Notes: generated from the sequence alone by a model not told the origin. DNA of 64,000 nucleotides from Streptomyces sp. NBC_00461 (GCF_036013935.1 NZ_CP107902.1:3567001-3631000); one strand, 5' to 3'. Positions 34,509-44,644 are shown, numbered from the stretch's first letter. A program made the numbers and translations.

Positions 34509-36302
34509 GTGCCCTCCAGACGTACCGTTCTCGCCGCCACCGCAGGAGTCACCGCGGCCCTGGCGATCGGCACCGACGCCTACGCCGGCACACCCGACGA
34601 CAAGAAGCTCCGCTCGCTCATCTCCCGCATGACCCTTCCCGAGAAGGTCGGCCAGCTCTTCGTCATGCGCGTGTACGGTCACTCCGCCACCGCGCCCGAC
34701 CAGGCCGACATCGACGCCAACCTCAAGGAGATCGGCGTCCACACGGCCGCCGAGCTGATCGCCAGGTACCGCGTGGGCGGCATCATCTACTTCACCTGGG
34801 CGCACAACACCCGGGACCCCCACCAGATCGCCGGCCTCTCCAACGGCATCCAGCGCGCCTCCCTCACTCAGCCCCGCGGTCTGCCCGTCCTCGTCGCCAC
34901 CGACCAGGAGCACGGCATCGTCTGCCGCGTCGGCGCACCCGCGACCCTCTTCCCGGGCGCGATGGCCATGGGCGCCGGCGGTTCACGCCGGGACGCGCAC
35001 ACCCTCGGCCGCATCTCCGGCGCCGAGTTGCGCGCGATCGGCATCAACCAGGACTACTCCCCCGACGCCGACGTGAACATCAACCCGGCCAACCCGGTCA
35101 TCGGTGTCCGCTCCTTCGGGGCCGACCCGGACGCGGTGGCCGGTCTGGTCGCCGCCGAGGTCGCCGGGTACCAGAGCTCGTCGGTCGCCGCGACCGCCAA
35201 GCACTTCCCCGGGCACGGCGACACCGCCGTCGACAGCCACTACGGCTTCCCGGTCATCACCCACAGCCGCGAACTGTGGGAGAAGCTCGACGCCGTCCCC
35301 TTCCGTGCGGCCGTCAGGGCGGGCATCGGCTCGATCATGACCGCGCACATCCAGTTCCCGGCCCTCGACGACTCCGGCGACCCGGCCACCCTCTCCCACC
35401 CGATCCTCACCGGCATCCTGCGGGGGGAACTCGGCTACGACGGGGTCGTGGTGACGGACTCCCTGGGCATGGAGGGCGTACGGACGAAATACGGCGACGA
35501 CCGCGTTCCCGTGCTGGCGCTCAAGGCCGGCGTCGACCAGCTCCTCAACCCGCCCGACCTTGCCGTCGCCTGGAACGCCGTCCTGAAGGCCGTGCAGGAC
35601 GGCGAGCTGACCGAGGCGCGGCTCGACGAGTCGCTGCTGCGGATCCTGCGGCTGAAGGCACGGCTCCGGCTGTTCGAGCAGCCGTACGCCGACGGGCGCG
35701 GCGTGGACCGCATGGTCGGCACCGGGGCGCATCTCGCGGCGGCCGACCGCATCGCCGAGCGGACGACGACACTGCTGGTCAACGAGGGCAGGCTGCTGCC
35801 GCTGTCCCGCCGTACGCACAGGAAGATCCTGGTCGTGGGCGCCGATCCGGCCTCTCCTTCCGGGACGACGGGCCCGCCGACGGGCGTTCTCGCGAAGGCC
35901 CTCACCGACCTGGGATTCACCGCGACGGCCCTGTCCACCGGTACGGCCCCCTCCGCCGCCACCATCGCCAAGGCGGTCGCTGCGGCACAGGACGCGGACG
36001 CGGTGGTCGTGGCGACCTACAACGTCACGGCGGGCAACGCGCAGCAGACCCTCGCCGCGCAGCTGGTCGCGACCGGGAGGCCGGTCGTGGCGCTCGCCGT
36101 CCGCAACCCGTACGACGTGGCCCAACTCCCCTCCGTCCCCGTCCACTTGGCGTCGTACTCCTGGACCGACGTCGAACTGCGGGCGGCCGCGCGGGTGATC
36201 GCCGGGAAGGTCGCGCCGCGCGGGCGGCTGCCGGTGCCGGTGCAGAAGGCCGACGATCCGACGCAGGTGCTGTACCCCATCGGCTACGGGCTGTCGTACT
36301 AG
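34509..36302 (+). CDS. Exported glycoside hydrolase family 3 (beta-N-acetylhexosaminidase type)
   Basis: This 597-residue exported enzyme has a Tat-like signal (PSRRTVLAATAGVTAALAIG, cleavage near AYA-GTP). The GH3 N-domain shows TDQEHGIVCRVG, KHFPGHGDTAVDSHYGFP (the NagZ-type His/Asp acid-base loop) and VVTDSLGMEGV, with likely nucleophile Asp317. A GH3 C-domain follows and ends YPIGYGLSY. GTG at 34509 is preceded by GGAAGGAG. The NagZ-like loop argues for N-acetylglucosaminidase activity on cell wall or chitin fragments rather than beta-glucosidase. Confidence 0.9.
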   Translation: MPSRRTVLAATAGVTAALAIGTDAYAGTPDDKKLRSLISRMTLPEKVGQLFVMRVYGHSATAPDQADIDANLKEIGVHTAAELIARYRVGGIIYFTWAHNTRDPHQIAGLSNGIQRASLTQPRGLPVLVATDQEHGIVCRVGAPATLFPGAMAMGAGGSRRDAHTLGRISGAELRAIGINQDYSPDADVNINPANPVIGVRSFGADPDAVAGLVAAEVAGYQSSSVAATAKHFPGHGDTAVDSHYGFPVITHSRELWEKLDAVPFRAAVRAGIGSIMTAHIQFPALDDSGDPATLSHPILTGILRGELGYDGVVVTDSLGMEGVRTKYGDDRVPVLALKAGVDQLLNPPDLAVAWNAVLKAVQDGELTEARLDESLLRILRLKARLRLFEQPYADGRGVDRMVGTGAHLAAADRIAERTTTLLVNEGRLLPLSRRTHRKILVVGADPASPSGTTGPPTGVLAKALTDLGFTATALSTGTAPSAATIAKAVAAAQDADAVVVATYNVTAGNAQQTLAAQLVATGRPVVALAVRNPYDVAQLPSVPVHLASYSWTDVELRAAARVIAGKVAPRGRLPVPVQKADDPTQVLYPIGYGLSY

Positions 36303-36442
36303 ACGGGACGTAGGGCCCGTACGTAACACACCCGGCGTACGACCACCAATTAGCCCAAAGCATCCCGCGCGTCTGGCGTGTGCCCGCTGCGGCGGGTCAC
36401 GCTGGGGGCGGGTCATCTGGGGAGGTGCCCGGGGGGATCGCG

Positions 36443-37078
36443 ATGCGTGAGAGAAGTTTTGTGGGGGTGGTCTGCACACTGCTGGTACTGGTCGCTGCCC
36501 TGACGACGGGCTGCCAGGTGCTGTCGTCCGCGTCCGGCAAGGGTGACGAGCCCAGTGCGGCACCGAGGACGACCTCGACGCAGCCCTCCGGCTACGGGTC
36601 GGTGTTCCTCGCCGTCGACGAGTGCAGTTCCTTCGGTACGACGAGCTTCACCGAGGTGCCGTGCACCAGTGAGCGGGCTTTCGCCCGGGTGGTGGCACGC
36701 CATGACGGCAAGGTGGGCGACGGCCCGCTGTGCCCGGCGACCACGGACTTCGTCCTGCACATCAGCGAGCAGAGTCCGTCCTCCGACGAGGACGGCGACG
36801 GCTCGGTGCCGCAGGGCTACGCCTGTATGCGCGATCTGGAGCCACCGCACCCCGGCGACCCGGGCGGCGGGGGCGGGCCACGCACCATCGTCGGCGACTG
36901 CGTCTACGGCTCCGGGAACGGGCAGGTCCGCGAGACGGCGTGCGACGGCAGCGGCAGGAAGAAGCCGCAGTACAAGGTGGTGGAGGCGGTGGCCAAGCGC
37001 ACCCGTTGCCCCGCGGGGACGGCACTGTACGTGCAGCTGGAGGGCAGGCAGCCGGTGGGCTGTGCCCGGCCGGTGTGA
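36443..37078 (+). CDS. Putative lipoprotein, function unknown
   Basis: This 211-residue protein begins MRERSFVGVVCTLLVLVAAL and has a lipobox ending TTGC, so Cys24 would be lipidated after export. The mature part is rich in paired cysteines (for example DECSSFG, VPCTSE, PLCPATT, YACMRD, GDCVYG, TRCPAG) and carries an acidic DEDGDG stretch and a poly-Gly segment. Disulphide bonding is likely. GGGGGG precedes the ATG at 36443. No domain family is recognised. Confidence 0.75.
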   Translation: MRERSFVGVVCTLLVLVAALTTGCQVLSSASGKGDEPSAAPRTTSTQPSGYGSVFLAVDECSSFGTTSFTEVPCTSERAFARVVARHDGKVGDGPLCPATTDFVLHISEQSPSSDEDGDGSVPQGYACMRDLEPPHPGDPGGGGGPRTIVGDCVYGSGNGQVRETACDGSGRKKPQYKVVEAVAKRTRCPAGTALYVQLEGRQPVGCARPV

Positions 37079-37118
37079 CGTGAGCAACGGCCGGGCACAG
37101 CAGGGGACTTGACCGGTC

Positions 37119-38549
37119 CTACGGTCGCAGAGCCGGTTCGCGCTCCACGTCCCGTACGTCCAGCTTCCTGTCGAACGCGGCCAGCGGCTTCGCCCGATCC
37201 GTGGAGGAGGCGGGGACACCGGCCCACTGCAGGATGCGGGCGGTGGCCAGCGCCTTCTGGTCCGCGACCAGGCCGGCCACGTTGGCGCCGTGGTTCAGCC
37301 CCGGGGCCGTGAACACGTACGAGTCCTTCGCGCCCTTGCCGACGCGGAAGCGCTCCGCGCCCCACGGGTCGTTCTGCCCGTAGACGAAGAGCATGTGGTG
37401 TGCGTGGTCCCGCACCCAGGAGTCGACGTCCCGCATCGCGTACGGCTGGAACTTCATCGGGATGTCGCGGGGTACGAAGTTCCGCGGTGCCTGGTAGCCG
37501 TAGCGGACGTACTGCTTCTCGATGTACGGGAAGTGGATGGTGGGGGCGCCGAGTTGGGTGCCCGCCTGGTAGTAGTACGGCGTGTACGGCTCCAGGCCCT
37601 GGTCCGTGTAGAAGGAGAAGCCGGAGATCGTGTCGACGGACGTCCAGATCGCGTCGTCGGTCGCCGTCTTCGCGTCCGCCGGGACCGTGGCGCAGTCGGA
37701 CAGCAGGCTGTACTGCCAGAAGCCCCAGACGTAGTCGAGGACGACGGCCTCGTAGGCGCGGTCCAGACTGCCGATGGTGGTGAAGGTGTAGCCGTTCTCG
37801 GCGGCGTAGGCCGCGTACTTCTTCTCCAGCGGCTCGCGGCGCACCAGCGCCTCGCGCTGCACCGCGTTCAGCCGGTCGCGGCACTCCTTGGTGCCGACCT
37901 TGGTGAAGAAGCGGTCGTAGGCGGAGTCCTCGTTGTTCACGACGTCGTTCGGGGCGACGTACGCGACGACGCCGTCCATGTCGCGCGGGTAGAAGCGCTC
38001 GTAGTAGGTGGCGGTCATGCCGCCCTTCGAGCCGCCCGTGGAGATCCAGTTCCTGGTGTAGATCTTCTTCAGCGCCTTGAAGATACGGTGCTGGTCACTG
38101 GCCGCCTGCCAGATGTCCAGCTTGCTCCAGTCGGCCGGGGCGGGCCGGGACGGGGTGAAGAAGCGGTACTCCATGGAGACCTGGTTGCCGTCCACGATCT
38201 GGGTCGGCTCGCGGCGGCTGGGTGTCGTGGAGACGTTGTAGCCGCCGGTGTAGAAGACCGTCGGGCGGCTGACGTCCTTGTGCAGCACGGTGATCCGCTG
38301 CTGGAACGTGCCCTTGGACGGGTGGTGGTGGTCGATCGGCTGGGTGTAGTCGAGGACGAAGAAGCGGTAGCCGGTGTACGGCTTCTCCTCGATCAGGCTC
38401 ATCCCCGGTATGGCGAGGAGCTGGTCCTTGATGTCGGTGGTGGCCTTGGTGGCCGTGGCCCCCGGCTCGGCGGCGGTGGCCGCCCCCGCCGTGCTCACCG
38501 TGCCTATGAGCACCGTGAGTGCCAACAGCCATCTGAGCGCCTTGCGCAT
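37119..38549 (-). CDS. Secreted S37-type tripeptidyl aminopeptidase (PS-10)
   Basis: This 476-residue exported serine peptidase has a Sec signal (MRKALRWLLALTVLIGTVST, cleavage near ATA-AEP). The nucleophile motif GGSKGG (in WISTGGSKGGMTATYYERFYP) and the segment LDYTQPIDHHHPSKGTFQQR are those of the Streptomyces PS-10/S37 peptidases, alpha/beta-hydrolase enzymes that release tripeptides. Acid and His residues would be in YGQNDPWGAERF and GLNHGAN. GGGAGG precedes the ATG. Probably feeds amino acids from extracellular protein. Confidence 0.9.
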   Translation of the reverse strand: MRKALRWLLALTVLIGTVSTAGAATAAEPGATATKATTDIKDQLLAIPGMSLIEEKPYTGYRFFVLDYTQPIDHHHPSKGTFQQRITVLHKDVSRPTVFYTGGYNVSTTPSRREPTQIVDGNQVSMEYRFFTPSRPAPADWSKLDIWQAASDQHRIFKALKKIYTRNWISTGGSKGGMTATYYERFYPRDMDGVVAYVAPNDVVNNEDSAYDRFFTKVGTKECRDRLNAVQREALVRREPLEKKYAAYAAENGYTFTTIGSLDRAYEAVVLDYVWGFWQYSLLSDCATVPADAKTATDDAIWTSVDTISGFSFYTDQGLEPYTPYYYQAGTQLGAPTIHFPYIEKQYVRYGYQAPRNFVPRDIPMKFQPYAMRDVDSWVRDHAHHMLFVYGQNDPWGAERFRVGKGAKDSYVFTAPGLNHGANVAGLVADQKALATARILQWAGVPASSTDRAKPLAAFDRKLDVRDVEREPALRP

Positions 38550-38666
38550 GCACCCTCCCCTGTGAATCAGATGTGCGTGCGGAAGCTATCGGAGCAACTC
38601 CGGTACGCACCAGGGGAGATAGGGAAGTCCCTCGGTTTTTGGGTGGGTTCAGTGGGCTCTACGGGT

Positions 38667-39059
38667 TCAGTAGCGCTTCCAGCCACCGGAGTCGTAGGAC
38701 CCACGGCCCACCGAGCCCTTGATCCACACCTTGCGGTGCCCGACGTAGGCCCGCACCGGTCCGGCGTGACTCGTGAACTGCCCCTTGTCGACGATGGGTT
38801 CAAAACCGCGCACCTGCATGCTGACCATCATCGGCCGCTTGGCGGCGGCACCCTTGGGGACGGTGAGGGCGCACAGGTAGTTGCCGCTCCTGTACAGCTT
38901 CACGGAGCCGGTGGAGAAGGCGAACGTCCTGATCTTGTGCCCCGAGCAGGACTGCGCGGCGGCCTGCGCCTGCCCCGGCGCCGCGACGGCCAGGAGCCCG
39001 GAAGCGGCCAGCACGGTGAGGAGCGTCGCCAACCGCCGCCGTATCGCACCACTGTCCAC
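38667..39059 (-). CDS. Small secreted protein, function unknown
   Basis: This 130-residue protein starts VDSGAIRRRLATLLTVLAAS, has a Sec signal with AQA-AAQ cleavage, and a mature part of about 95 residues containing two cysteines (QSCSGHK and YLCALTV). The C-terminus is basic and Gly/Ser-rich (GRGSYDSGGWKRY). GTG at 39059 has GGGA about five bases upstream. No family is recognised. It lies between the S37 peptidase and the divergent DUF4157 gene. Confidence 0.7.
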   Translation of the reverse strand: MDSGAIRRRLATLLTVLAASGLLAVAAPGQAQAAAQSCSGHKIRTFAFSTGSVKLYRSGNYLCALTVPKGAAAKRPMMVSMQVRGFEPIVDKGQFTSHAGPVRAYVGHRKVWIKGSVGRGSYDSGGWKRY

Positions 39060-39251
39060 TGTTGTCCCTTCCCGTATCCGGCAATGAGCGTACTGGTGTA
39101 CGGACGCACGACATGTGTCGGATGGTTGCACGGGCGTCGATGAGCGGGCGCCCTTCGGTCGGGCGAGCGTGCAACGGGTCTGCCCTCCCAGCTCTTGCGG
39201 CGACCCGTCGTCTCTGTGGAGATGTGAGAGGAGTCCCAAGGAGGTCCCGTA

Positions 39252-40745
39252 GTGCACGCCAAGGAACTGCCGGAGAAGAACACCGGTCAGCGTCGATCCC
39301 CGGCCCCGTCGTCCCAGGTGGCGGGGGTGGTGCAACCCGCTGTCGGGACACGGTCCCCGCAGTCGCTCGCCACCCTTCAGCGCACCGCCGGCAACGCCGC
39401 GGTGGCACGCATGGTCGAGGTCCAGCGGGCGCGGTCCGACCACGAGGAGCACCAGCACGATGCGGGATGCGGCCATGAGGACACCGTGCAGCGGTCGGCC
39501 GCCGACGAGGTGAGCTCCGTGGTGCGGTCCGGGGGAAGCCGGATGGCCCCCGGGTTGCAGCGGGAGATGGAGACCCGGTTCGGCGGCGAGGACTTCTCCG
39601 ACGTCTCCCTCCACACCGGCACCGCGGCACGCAGTTCCAGCGAGGCCGTCGGGGCCGAGGCGTACACCACGCACACCAACCACATCGTGTTCCGCAGCGC
39701 GGTCGACAAGAAGACCCTCGCCCATGAGCTGGAGCACGTCCGCCAGCAGCGCGCCGGCGCGGTGGCCGGCACCGACAACGGCAGCGGTGTACGGATCAGC
39801 GACGAGTCCGACCCCTTCGAGAAGGCGGCGGAGCGCACGGCGCGGCAGGTGATGCGGGGCGGGGCGGACGTTCAGCGCGCCGTCGCGAAGGGGTCGACGG
39901 CCCCGGCGTCGGCCGCGGTGCAGCGCATGCCGAAGAAGAAGACCCCGAAGACCGCGCCGGCCGAGACTTCCGCGCAGGCGGCCGCTCCCGCGAAGAGCGA
40001 GGCCGAGAAGATCATCGAGTACTTCGACGCGCTCGACGAGGGGTTCAAGGCGAAGGAGCAGAACGCGAAGGAAATCATCCTGGAGAACATCGGCATCGGG
40101 ACCGCGTACACCACCCTCGCCGACGTGGAAGGGGACGCCGAGCTGTCGGCCCTGTTCCACGAGGAGCTGGGGACCGCGGAGCACGAACCCGGGTTCCAGA
40201 CGGCCTCCGTCGGCGGTGGCGGCAGCAGCGACTGGGCGGCGAAAGCGGTGACCAACGCGCACGCGGACATGCGGATCAGGCATCCGTTCTGGGGCGACAA
40301 GACCTCCCTCCACCACAAGATCGCCCGCACCCAACTGGACGACATCCTCGCGTCGGCGGACGCGGACGGCCCGCGGGCCTCGCCGGTCTTCATATTCCTG
40401 GACGAGATCCGGAACGTGCTCGAATCCACGGCCGGGAACAAGAAGGCGCTGCACAACATGCCCGCCAACCTGGAGATGGGGCCGGCCAGTGACACGAGGA
40501 CGGGGGACCCCGGTAGCGGAACCGACTTCAACTACGACTCGGGTGCGATGACGCCTCGGTCGAGCGAGTTGAACGACGCACTGCAGCTGACGCGTGCGAC
40601 GCCCGTCGACTGGCAGGCAGTCGCCGACAAGCTCCGGGAGGCGCAAAGGATCCAGGAGAAGGAGCACGGCGGCGCGATCATCTCGCCGCCGGTCCTCGCA
40701 CGCTGGAAGCAGCGCGGCGCCAAGTGGGAGAAGCAGGACACCTGA
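39252..40745 (+). CDS. DUF4157 protein, candidate contractile-injection-system cargo
   Basis: This 497-residue protein has the N-terminal leader LATLQRTAGNAAVARM seen in DUF4157 proteins, the DUF4157 core (residues about 98-170; LQREMETRFGGEDFSDVSLH, AEAYTTHTNHIVF) and the HEXXH motif His158-Glu-Leu-Glu-His162 of a zinc metalloprotease fold. A linker leads to a C-terminal domain from about 230 to 497 with SLHHKIARTQLDDIL and NMPANLEMGPASD, which resembles toxin domains but is not identified. GTG at 39252 follows AAGGAGG. DUF4157 is known from effectors and proteins around extracellular contractile injection systems; none of those structural genes is in this window. Confidence 0.82.
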   Translation: MHAKELPEKNTGQRRSPAPSSQVAGVVQPAVGTRSPQSLATLQRTAGNAAVARMVEVQRARSDHEEHQHDAGCGHEDTVQRSAADEVSSVVRSGGSRMAPGLQREMETRFGGEDFSDVSLHTGTAARSSSEAVGAEAYTTHTNHIVFRSAVDKKTLAHELEHVRQQRAGAVAGTDNGSGVRISDESDPFEKAAERTARQVMRGGADVQRAVAKGSTAPASAAVQRMPKKKTPKTAPAETSAQAAAPAKSEAEKIIEYFDALDEGFKAKEQNAKEIILENIGIGTAYTTLADVEGDAELSALFHEELGTAEHEPGFQTASVGGGGSSDWAAKAVTNAHADMRIRHPFWGDKTSLHHKIARTQLDDILASADADGPRASPVFIFLDEIRNVLESTAGNKKALHNMPANLEMGPASDTRTGDPGSGTDFNYDSGAMTPRSSELNDALQLTRATPVDWQAVADKLREAQRIQEKEHGGAIISPPVLARWKQRGAKWEKQDT

Positions 40746-40749
40746 CCGC

Positions 40750-43700
40750 TCAACGCACCGCGCCCACCGGCTCCTCCGTGTCCGGCGCTCCCACGAACGT
40801 CCGCCACAGCTCGGCGTACTGCCCGTCCAGCGCGAGCAGTTCGTCGTGCGTGCCGTCCTCCACGACCCGCCCGTGGTCCATGACGACCACCCGATCGGCG
40901 CGGGCGGCCGTGGTCAGCCGGTGGGCGACCACGAGTGTCGTACGGCGGCCCGCGAGCCGGTCCGTCGCCTGGTTGACCTGGGCTTCCGTGGCCAGGTCCA
41001 GGGCGGCCGTGGCCTCGTCCAGGAGGAGGACGTCGGGGTCGACCAGTTCCGCGCGGGCCAGGGCGATCAGCTGGCGCTGGCCCGCCGAGAGGTTGCGGCC
41101 GCGTTCGGCGACCTCGTGCAGATAGCCGCCGTCGAGCGTGGCGATCATCTCGTGCGCGCCGACCGCGCGGGCCGCCGCCTCGACCTCGGCATCGGTGGCG
41201 TCCGGGCGGCCGTAGGCGATGGCGTCGCGGACCGTGCCCTGGAAGAGGTACGCCTCCTGCGGGACGACGCCGAGACGGTGCCGGTAGGAGGTGATGTCGA
41301 GGGTGCGCAGGTCCTGGCCGTCGACCGTGACCCGGCCGCTCGTGGGGTCGTAGAAGCGCGCCACGAGCTTGACGAGGGTGGACTTGCCCGCGCCGGTCTC
41401 GCCGACGAAAGCGACCGTCTGCCCGGCCGGGATGGCCAACTCGATGCCGTCGAGCGCCTCTTCCCCTTCTGCCTCGTCGGCGGCACCGTAGGCGAAGTGC
41501 AGGCCCTCGAACGCGATGTCGCCGCGCAGGGAGAGGACCTCCAGCGGTTCGTCGGCGGCCTTGGTGGAGGTCGGCTCCCGGAGCAGTTCCTGGATGCGGC
41601 CCAGGGAGACGGTGGCCTGCTGGTAGCCGTCGAAGACCTGGGAGAGCTGCTGGACCGGCGCGAAGAACAGGTCGATGTAGAGGAGGTAGGCGACCAGCGC
41701 ACCCGTCGTCAGGGTGGCGGCGTCCACCCGTCCCGCGCCCGCGATCAGCACGGCCGCGGCGGCGACGGACGACAGGAGCTGCACGAAGGGGAAGTAGACG
41801 GAGATCAGGAACTGGCCGCGGATGCGCGCCTGGCGGTAGCTGTCGCTGCGCTCCGCGAACCGCCGCCCGCCGTCGACCTCGCGCCCGAAGGCCTGCACGA
41901 TCCGCAGCCCGGACACCGACTCCTGAAGGTCGGCGTTGACCAACGACACACGCTCACGGGCCAGTTCGTACGCCTTCACGCTCGCCCGGCGGAAGAAGAA
42001 CGTGGCGACGATCAGCGGAGGCAGCGTGGCGAACACGACGAGCGCGAGCTGCAGGTCGATCACCAGCAGGACGCCCATGATGCCGAAGAAGGTGACGACG
42101 GAGACGAAGGCGGTGACCAGGCCGGTCTGCAGGAAGGTGGAGAGGGCGTCGACGTCGGTCGTCATCCTCGTCATGATCCGGCCGGTCAACTCCCGCTCGT
42201 AGTAGTCGAGTCCGAGCCGCTGCAGCTGGGAGAAGATCTTCAGGCGCAGGGAGTACAGGACCCGCTCGCCGGTGCGCCCGGTCATCCGGGTCTCGCCGAT
42301 CTGCGCCGCCCACTGGGCGAGGACGGCGAGCAGGCCCAGCAGCGCGGCCGCCCAGACCGCGCCGAGCGCCGCCGCGGTGACGCCCTGGTCGATGCCGTGC
42401 CGGATCAGGACCGGAAGGAGCAGCCCCATCCCGGCGTCGACGGCCACCAGAGACAGGCTGACCAGCAGCGGAAGGCCGAAACCCCGCAGCAGTCGGCGCA
42501 GGCCGTAGGACTCCTCGGGCGTCACCGCACGCGCCTCGTCGATCTCCGGGACGTCGGTCGCCGGCGGCAACGCGTCGACCTGGGCGAGGAGTTCGGGCGT
42601 GGCGGGCATGCCCTCCATCGCGACGTCCCTCGGGACGCGCTCGCCCGCCCAGAGCCGGGGCGTGATACCTCGCTCGGCGTCGAACTCGGCGTCCAGCTCG
42701 TCCCGTACGGACGTGTCCTCCTGCGGGCAGGCGGCCGGGGTGTGCCCCGGTGAGACTCCGCCCAGCTCGTCCGGGTCGGTGAGCAGTCGGCGGTAGAGCG
42801 CGGACCGCTCCTGCAGCTCCTCGTGGGTGCCGATGTCGGCGAGCCGGCCGGCGTCGAGGACGGCGATGCGGTCGGCGAGGTTCAGAGTGGAGCGGCGGTG
42901 GGCTATCAGCAGCGTGGTGCGGCCCTGCATGACCTGCTTCAGCGCCTCGTGGATCTCGTGCTCGACGCGGGCGTCCACGGCGGAGGTCGCGTCGTCCAGG
43001 ACGAGGAGCCGCGGGTCGGTGAGGATCGCGCGGGCGAGGGCGACGCGCTGGCGCTGGCCGCCGGAGAGGGTCAGGCCGTGTTCGCCGACCTTGGTGTCGT
43101 AGCCGTCCGGGAGCTCGCTGATGAAGCGGTCGGCCTGGGCGGCGCGGGCGGCGACGAGGATCTCCTCCTCGGTCGCGTCGGGCCGGCCGTACGCGATGTT
43201 GCTGCGGACCGTGTCCGAGAAGAGGAAGGAGTCCTCGGGGACCAGCCCGATCGCCGCCCGCAGCGATTCGAGGGTGAGCTCGCGGACGTCGTGGCCGCCG
43301 ACGAGGACAGCGCCGCGGGTGACGTCGTAGAAGCGCGGCAGGAGCAGCGAGACGGTGGACTTGCCGGAGCCGGAGGAGCCGACCACGGCGAGGGTCTCGC
43401 CGGGACGGATCTCGAAGCTGAGCCCGTCGAGGACGGGGCGCTCCTCGTCGTAGCCGAAGGACACGTCGTCGAACTCGACCGTGGCGGGAGCGTCGGCGGG
43501 CAGTTGCCTGGTGCCGTCCGTCATCGACGGCTGGGTGTCGATCAGCTCCAGGACGCGCTCGGTGCCCGCGCGCGCCTGCTGCCCTACCGTGAGCACCATG
43601 GCCAGCATGCGGACCGGGCCGACCAGCTGGGCGAGGTAGGTGGAGAAGGCGACGAAGGTGCCCAGGGTGATGTGCCCGCGGACCGCCAGCCAGCCGCCGA

Positions 43701-44496
43701 GCGCCAGCATGGCCACCTGGCCGAGGGCGGGGACGGCCTGCAGGGCAGGGGTGTACGTGCTGTTCAGCCGGATGGTGCGCAGCCGCCCGGCGAACAGCCG
43801 CCGCCCGACCTCCCGCAGCTTGCCGGTCTCCTGCTCCTCCTGCCCGAAGCCCTTCACCACGCGTACGCCGGTGACGGCGCCGTCGACCACACCCGCGACG
43901 GCGGCGGCCTGGGCCTGCGCGTACCAGGTGGCGGGGTGCAGCCTGGAGCGGCTGCGCCTGGCGATCCACCACAGGGCGGGGGCCACGGCGAGGGCGACCA
44001 GGGTCAGCGGAAGCGACAGCCAGGCCATGATCACGAGGGAGATCAGGAAGAGGAGGACGTTCCCGATGGTCATCGGGAGCATGAAGAGCAGGCCCTGGAT
44101 CAGCTGGAGGTCGCTGGTCGCGCGGCCGACGACCTGGCCGGTGGACAGCTCGTCCTGGCGGCGGCCGTCGAGGCGGGTGATCGTCTCGAACATCTCGGTC
44201 CGCAGGTCGTGCTGGACGTCGAGGGCGAGCCGGCCGCCGTAGTAGCGGCGGATGTAGGTCATGACGTAGACCACCACGGCGGCGGCGATCAGGGCACCGG
44301 CCCAGGGAGCCATGTCACGGCTGTGATCGCCGATGACGTCGTCGATGATCACCTTGGTGGCGAGCGGGACCAGCGCCATGACCGCCATGCCACCGAGAGA
44401 GGAGCCGAGCGCGAGCAGGACGTCCTTCGGGTAGCGCCATGCGTACGCGGCCAGCCTGCGCGCCCAGCCTCGTGTCTCGCCCTGTTGCGCTGCCAC
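40750..44496 (-). CDS. Fused double ABC exporter (TMD-NBD-TMD-NBD)
   Basis: This 1248-residue protein contains two full exporter halves. Half 1 has six membrane segments, Walker A VVGSSGSGKST and signature LSGGQRQR, with LDDATSAVD (Asp in place of the catalytic Glu). Half 2 has Walker A FVGETGAGKST, signature LSAGQRQL and canonical LLLDEATAALD. This asymmetry is that of heterodimeric exporters with one degenerate site, here fused. GTG at 44496 has AAGGAGG eight bases upstream. Multidrug or lipid export is inferred; the substrate is unknown. Its stop lies four bases from the convergent DUF4157 stop. Confidence 0.92.
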   Translation of the reverse strand: MAAQQGETRGWARRLAAYAWRYPKDVLLALGSSLGGMAVMALVPLATKVIIDDVIGDHSRDMAPWAGALIAAAVVVYVMTYIRRYYGGRLALDVQHDLRTEMFETITRLDGRRQDELSTGQVVGRATSDLQLIQGLLFMLPMTIGNVLLFLISLVIMAWLSLPLTLVALAVAPALWWIARRSRSRLHPATWYAQAQAAAVAGVVDGAVTGVRVVKGFGQEEQETGKLREVGRRLFAGRLRTIRLNSTYTPALQAVPALGQVAMLALGGWLAVRGHITLGTFVAFSTYLAQLVGPVRMLAMVLTVGQQARAGTERVLELIDTQPSMTDGTRQLPADAPATVEFDDVSFGYDEERPVLDGLSFEIRPGETLAVVGSSGSGKSTVSLLLPRFYDVTRGAVLVGGHDVRELTLESLRAAIGLVPEDSFLFSDTVRSNIAYGRPDATEEEILVAARAAQADRFISELPDGYDTKVGEHGLTLSGGQRQRVALARAILTDPRLLVLDDATSAVDARVEHEIHEALKQVMQGRTTLLIAHRRSTLNLADRIAVLDAGRLADIGTHEELQERSALYRRLLTDPDELGGVSPGHTPAACPQEDTSVRDELDAEFDAERGITPRLWAGERVPRDVAMEGMPATPELLAQVDALPPATDVPEIDEARAVTPEESYGLRRLLRGFGLPLLVSLSLVAVDAGMGLLLPVLIRHGIDQGVTAAALGAVWAAALLGLLAVLAQWAAQIGETRMTGRTGERVLYSLRLKIFSQLQRLGLDYYERELTGRIMTRMTTDVDALSTFLQTGLVTAFVSVVTFFGIMGVLLVIDLQLALVVFATLPPLIVATFFFRRASVKAYELARERVSLVNADLQESVSGLRIVQAFGREVDGGRRFAERSDSYRQARIRGQFLISVYFPFVQLLSSVAAAAVLIAGAGRVDAATLTTGALVAYLLYIDLFFAPVQQLSQVFDGYQQATVSLGRIQELLREPTSTKAADEPLEVLSLRGDIAFEGLHFAYGAADEAEGEEALDGIELAIPAGQTVAFVGETGAGKSTLVKLVARFYDPTSGRVTVDGQDLRTLDITSYRHRLGVVPQEAYLFQGTVRDAIAYGRPDATDAEVEAAARAVGAHEMIATLDGGYLHEVAERGRNLSAGQRQLIALARAELVDPDVLLLDEATAALDLATEAQVNQATDRLAGRRTTLVVAHRLTTAARADRVVVMDHGRVVEDGTHDELLALDGQYAELWRTFVGAPDTEEPVGAVR

Positions 44497-44644
44497 GCGG
44501 GTGCCCTCCTTCAGACCTGATCTTCCGGAAGGCACCAACGCGTACGGGCGCGGATTTCATCCCGCCGCAACAATTCGCTCCGCTGGGATCGGCCGTTTCC
44601 CGGGTGCGGCCGAGTGGGGGCCGGTCGCGCGGTTCCCCGCGCTC

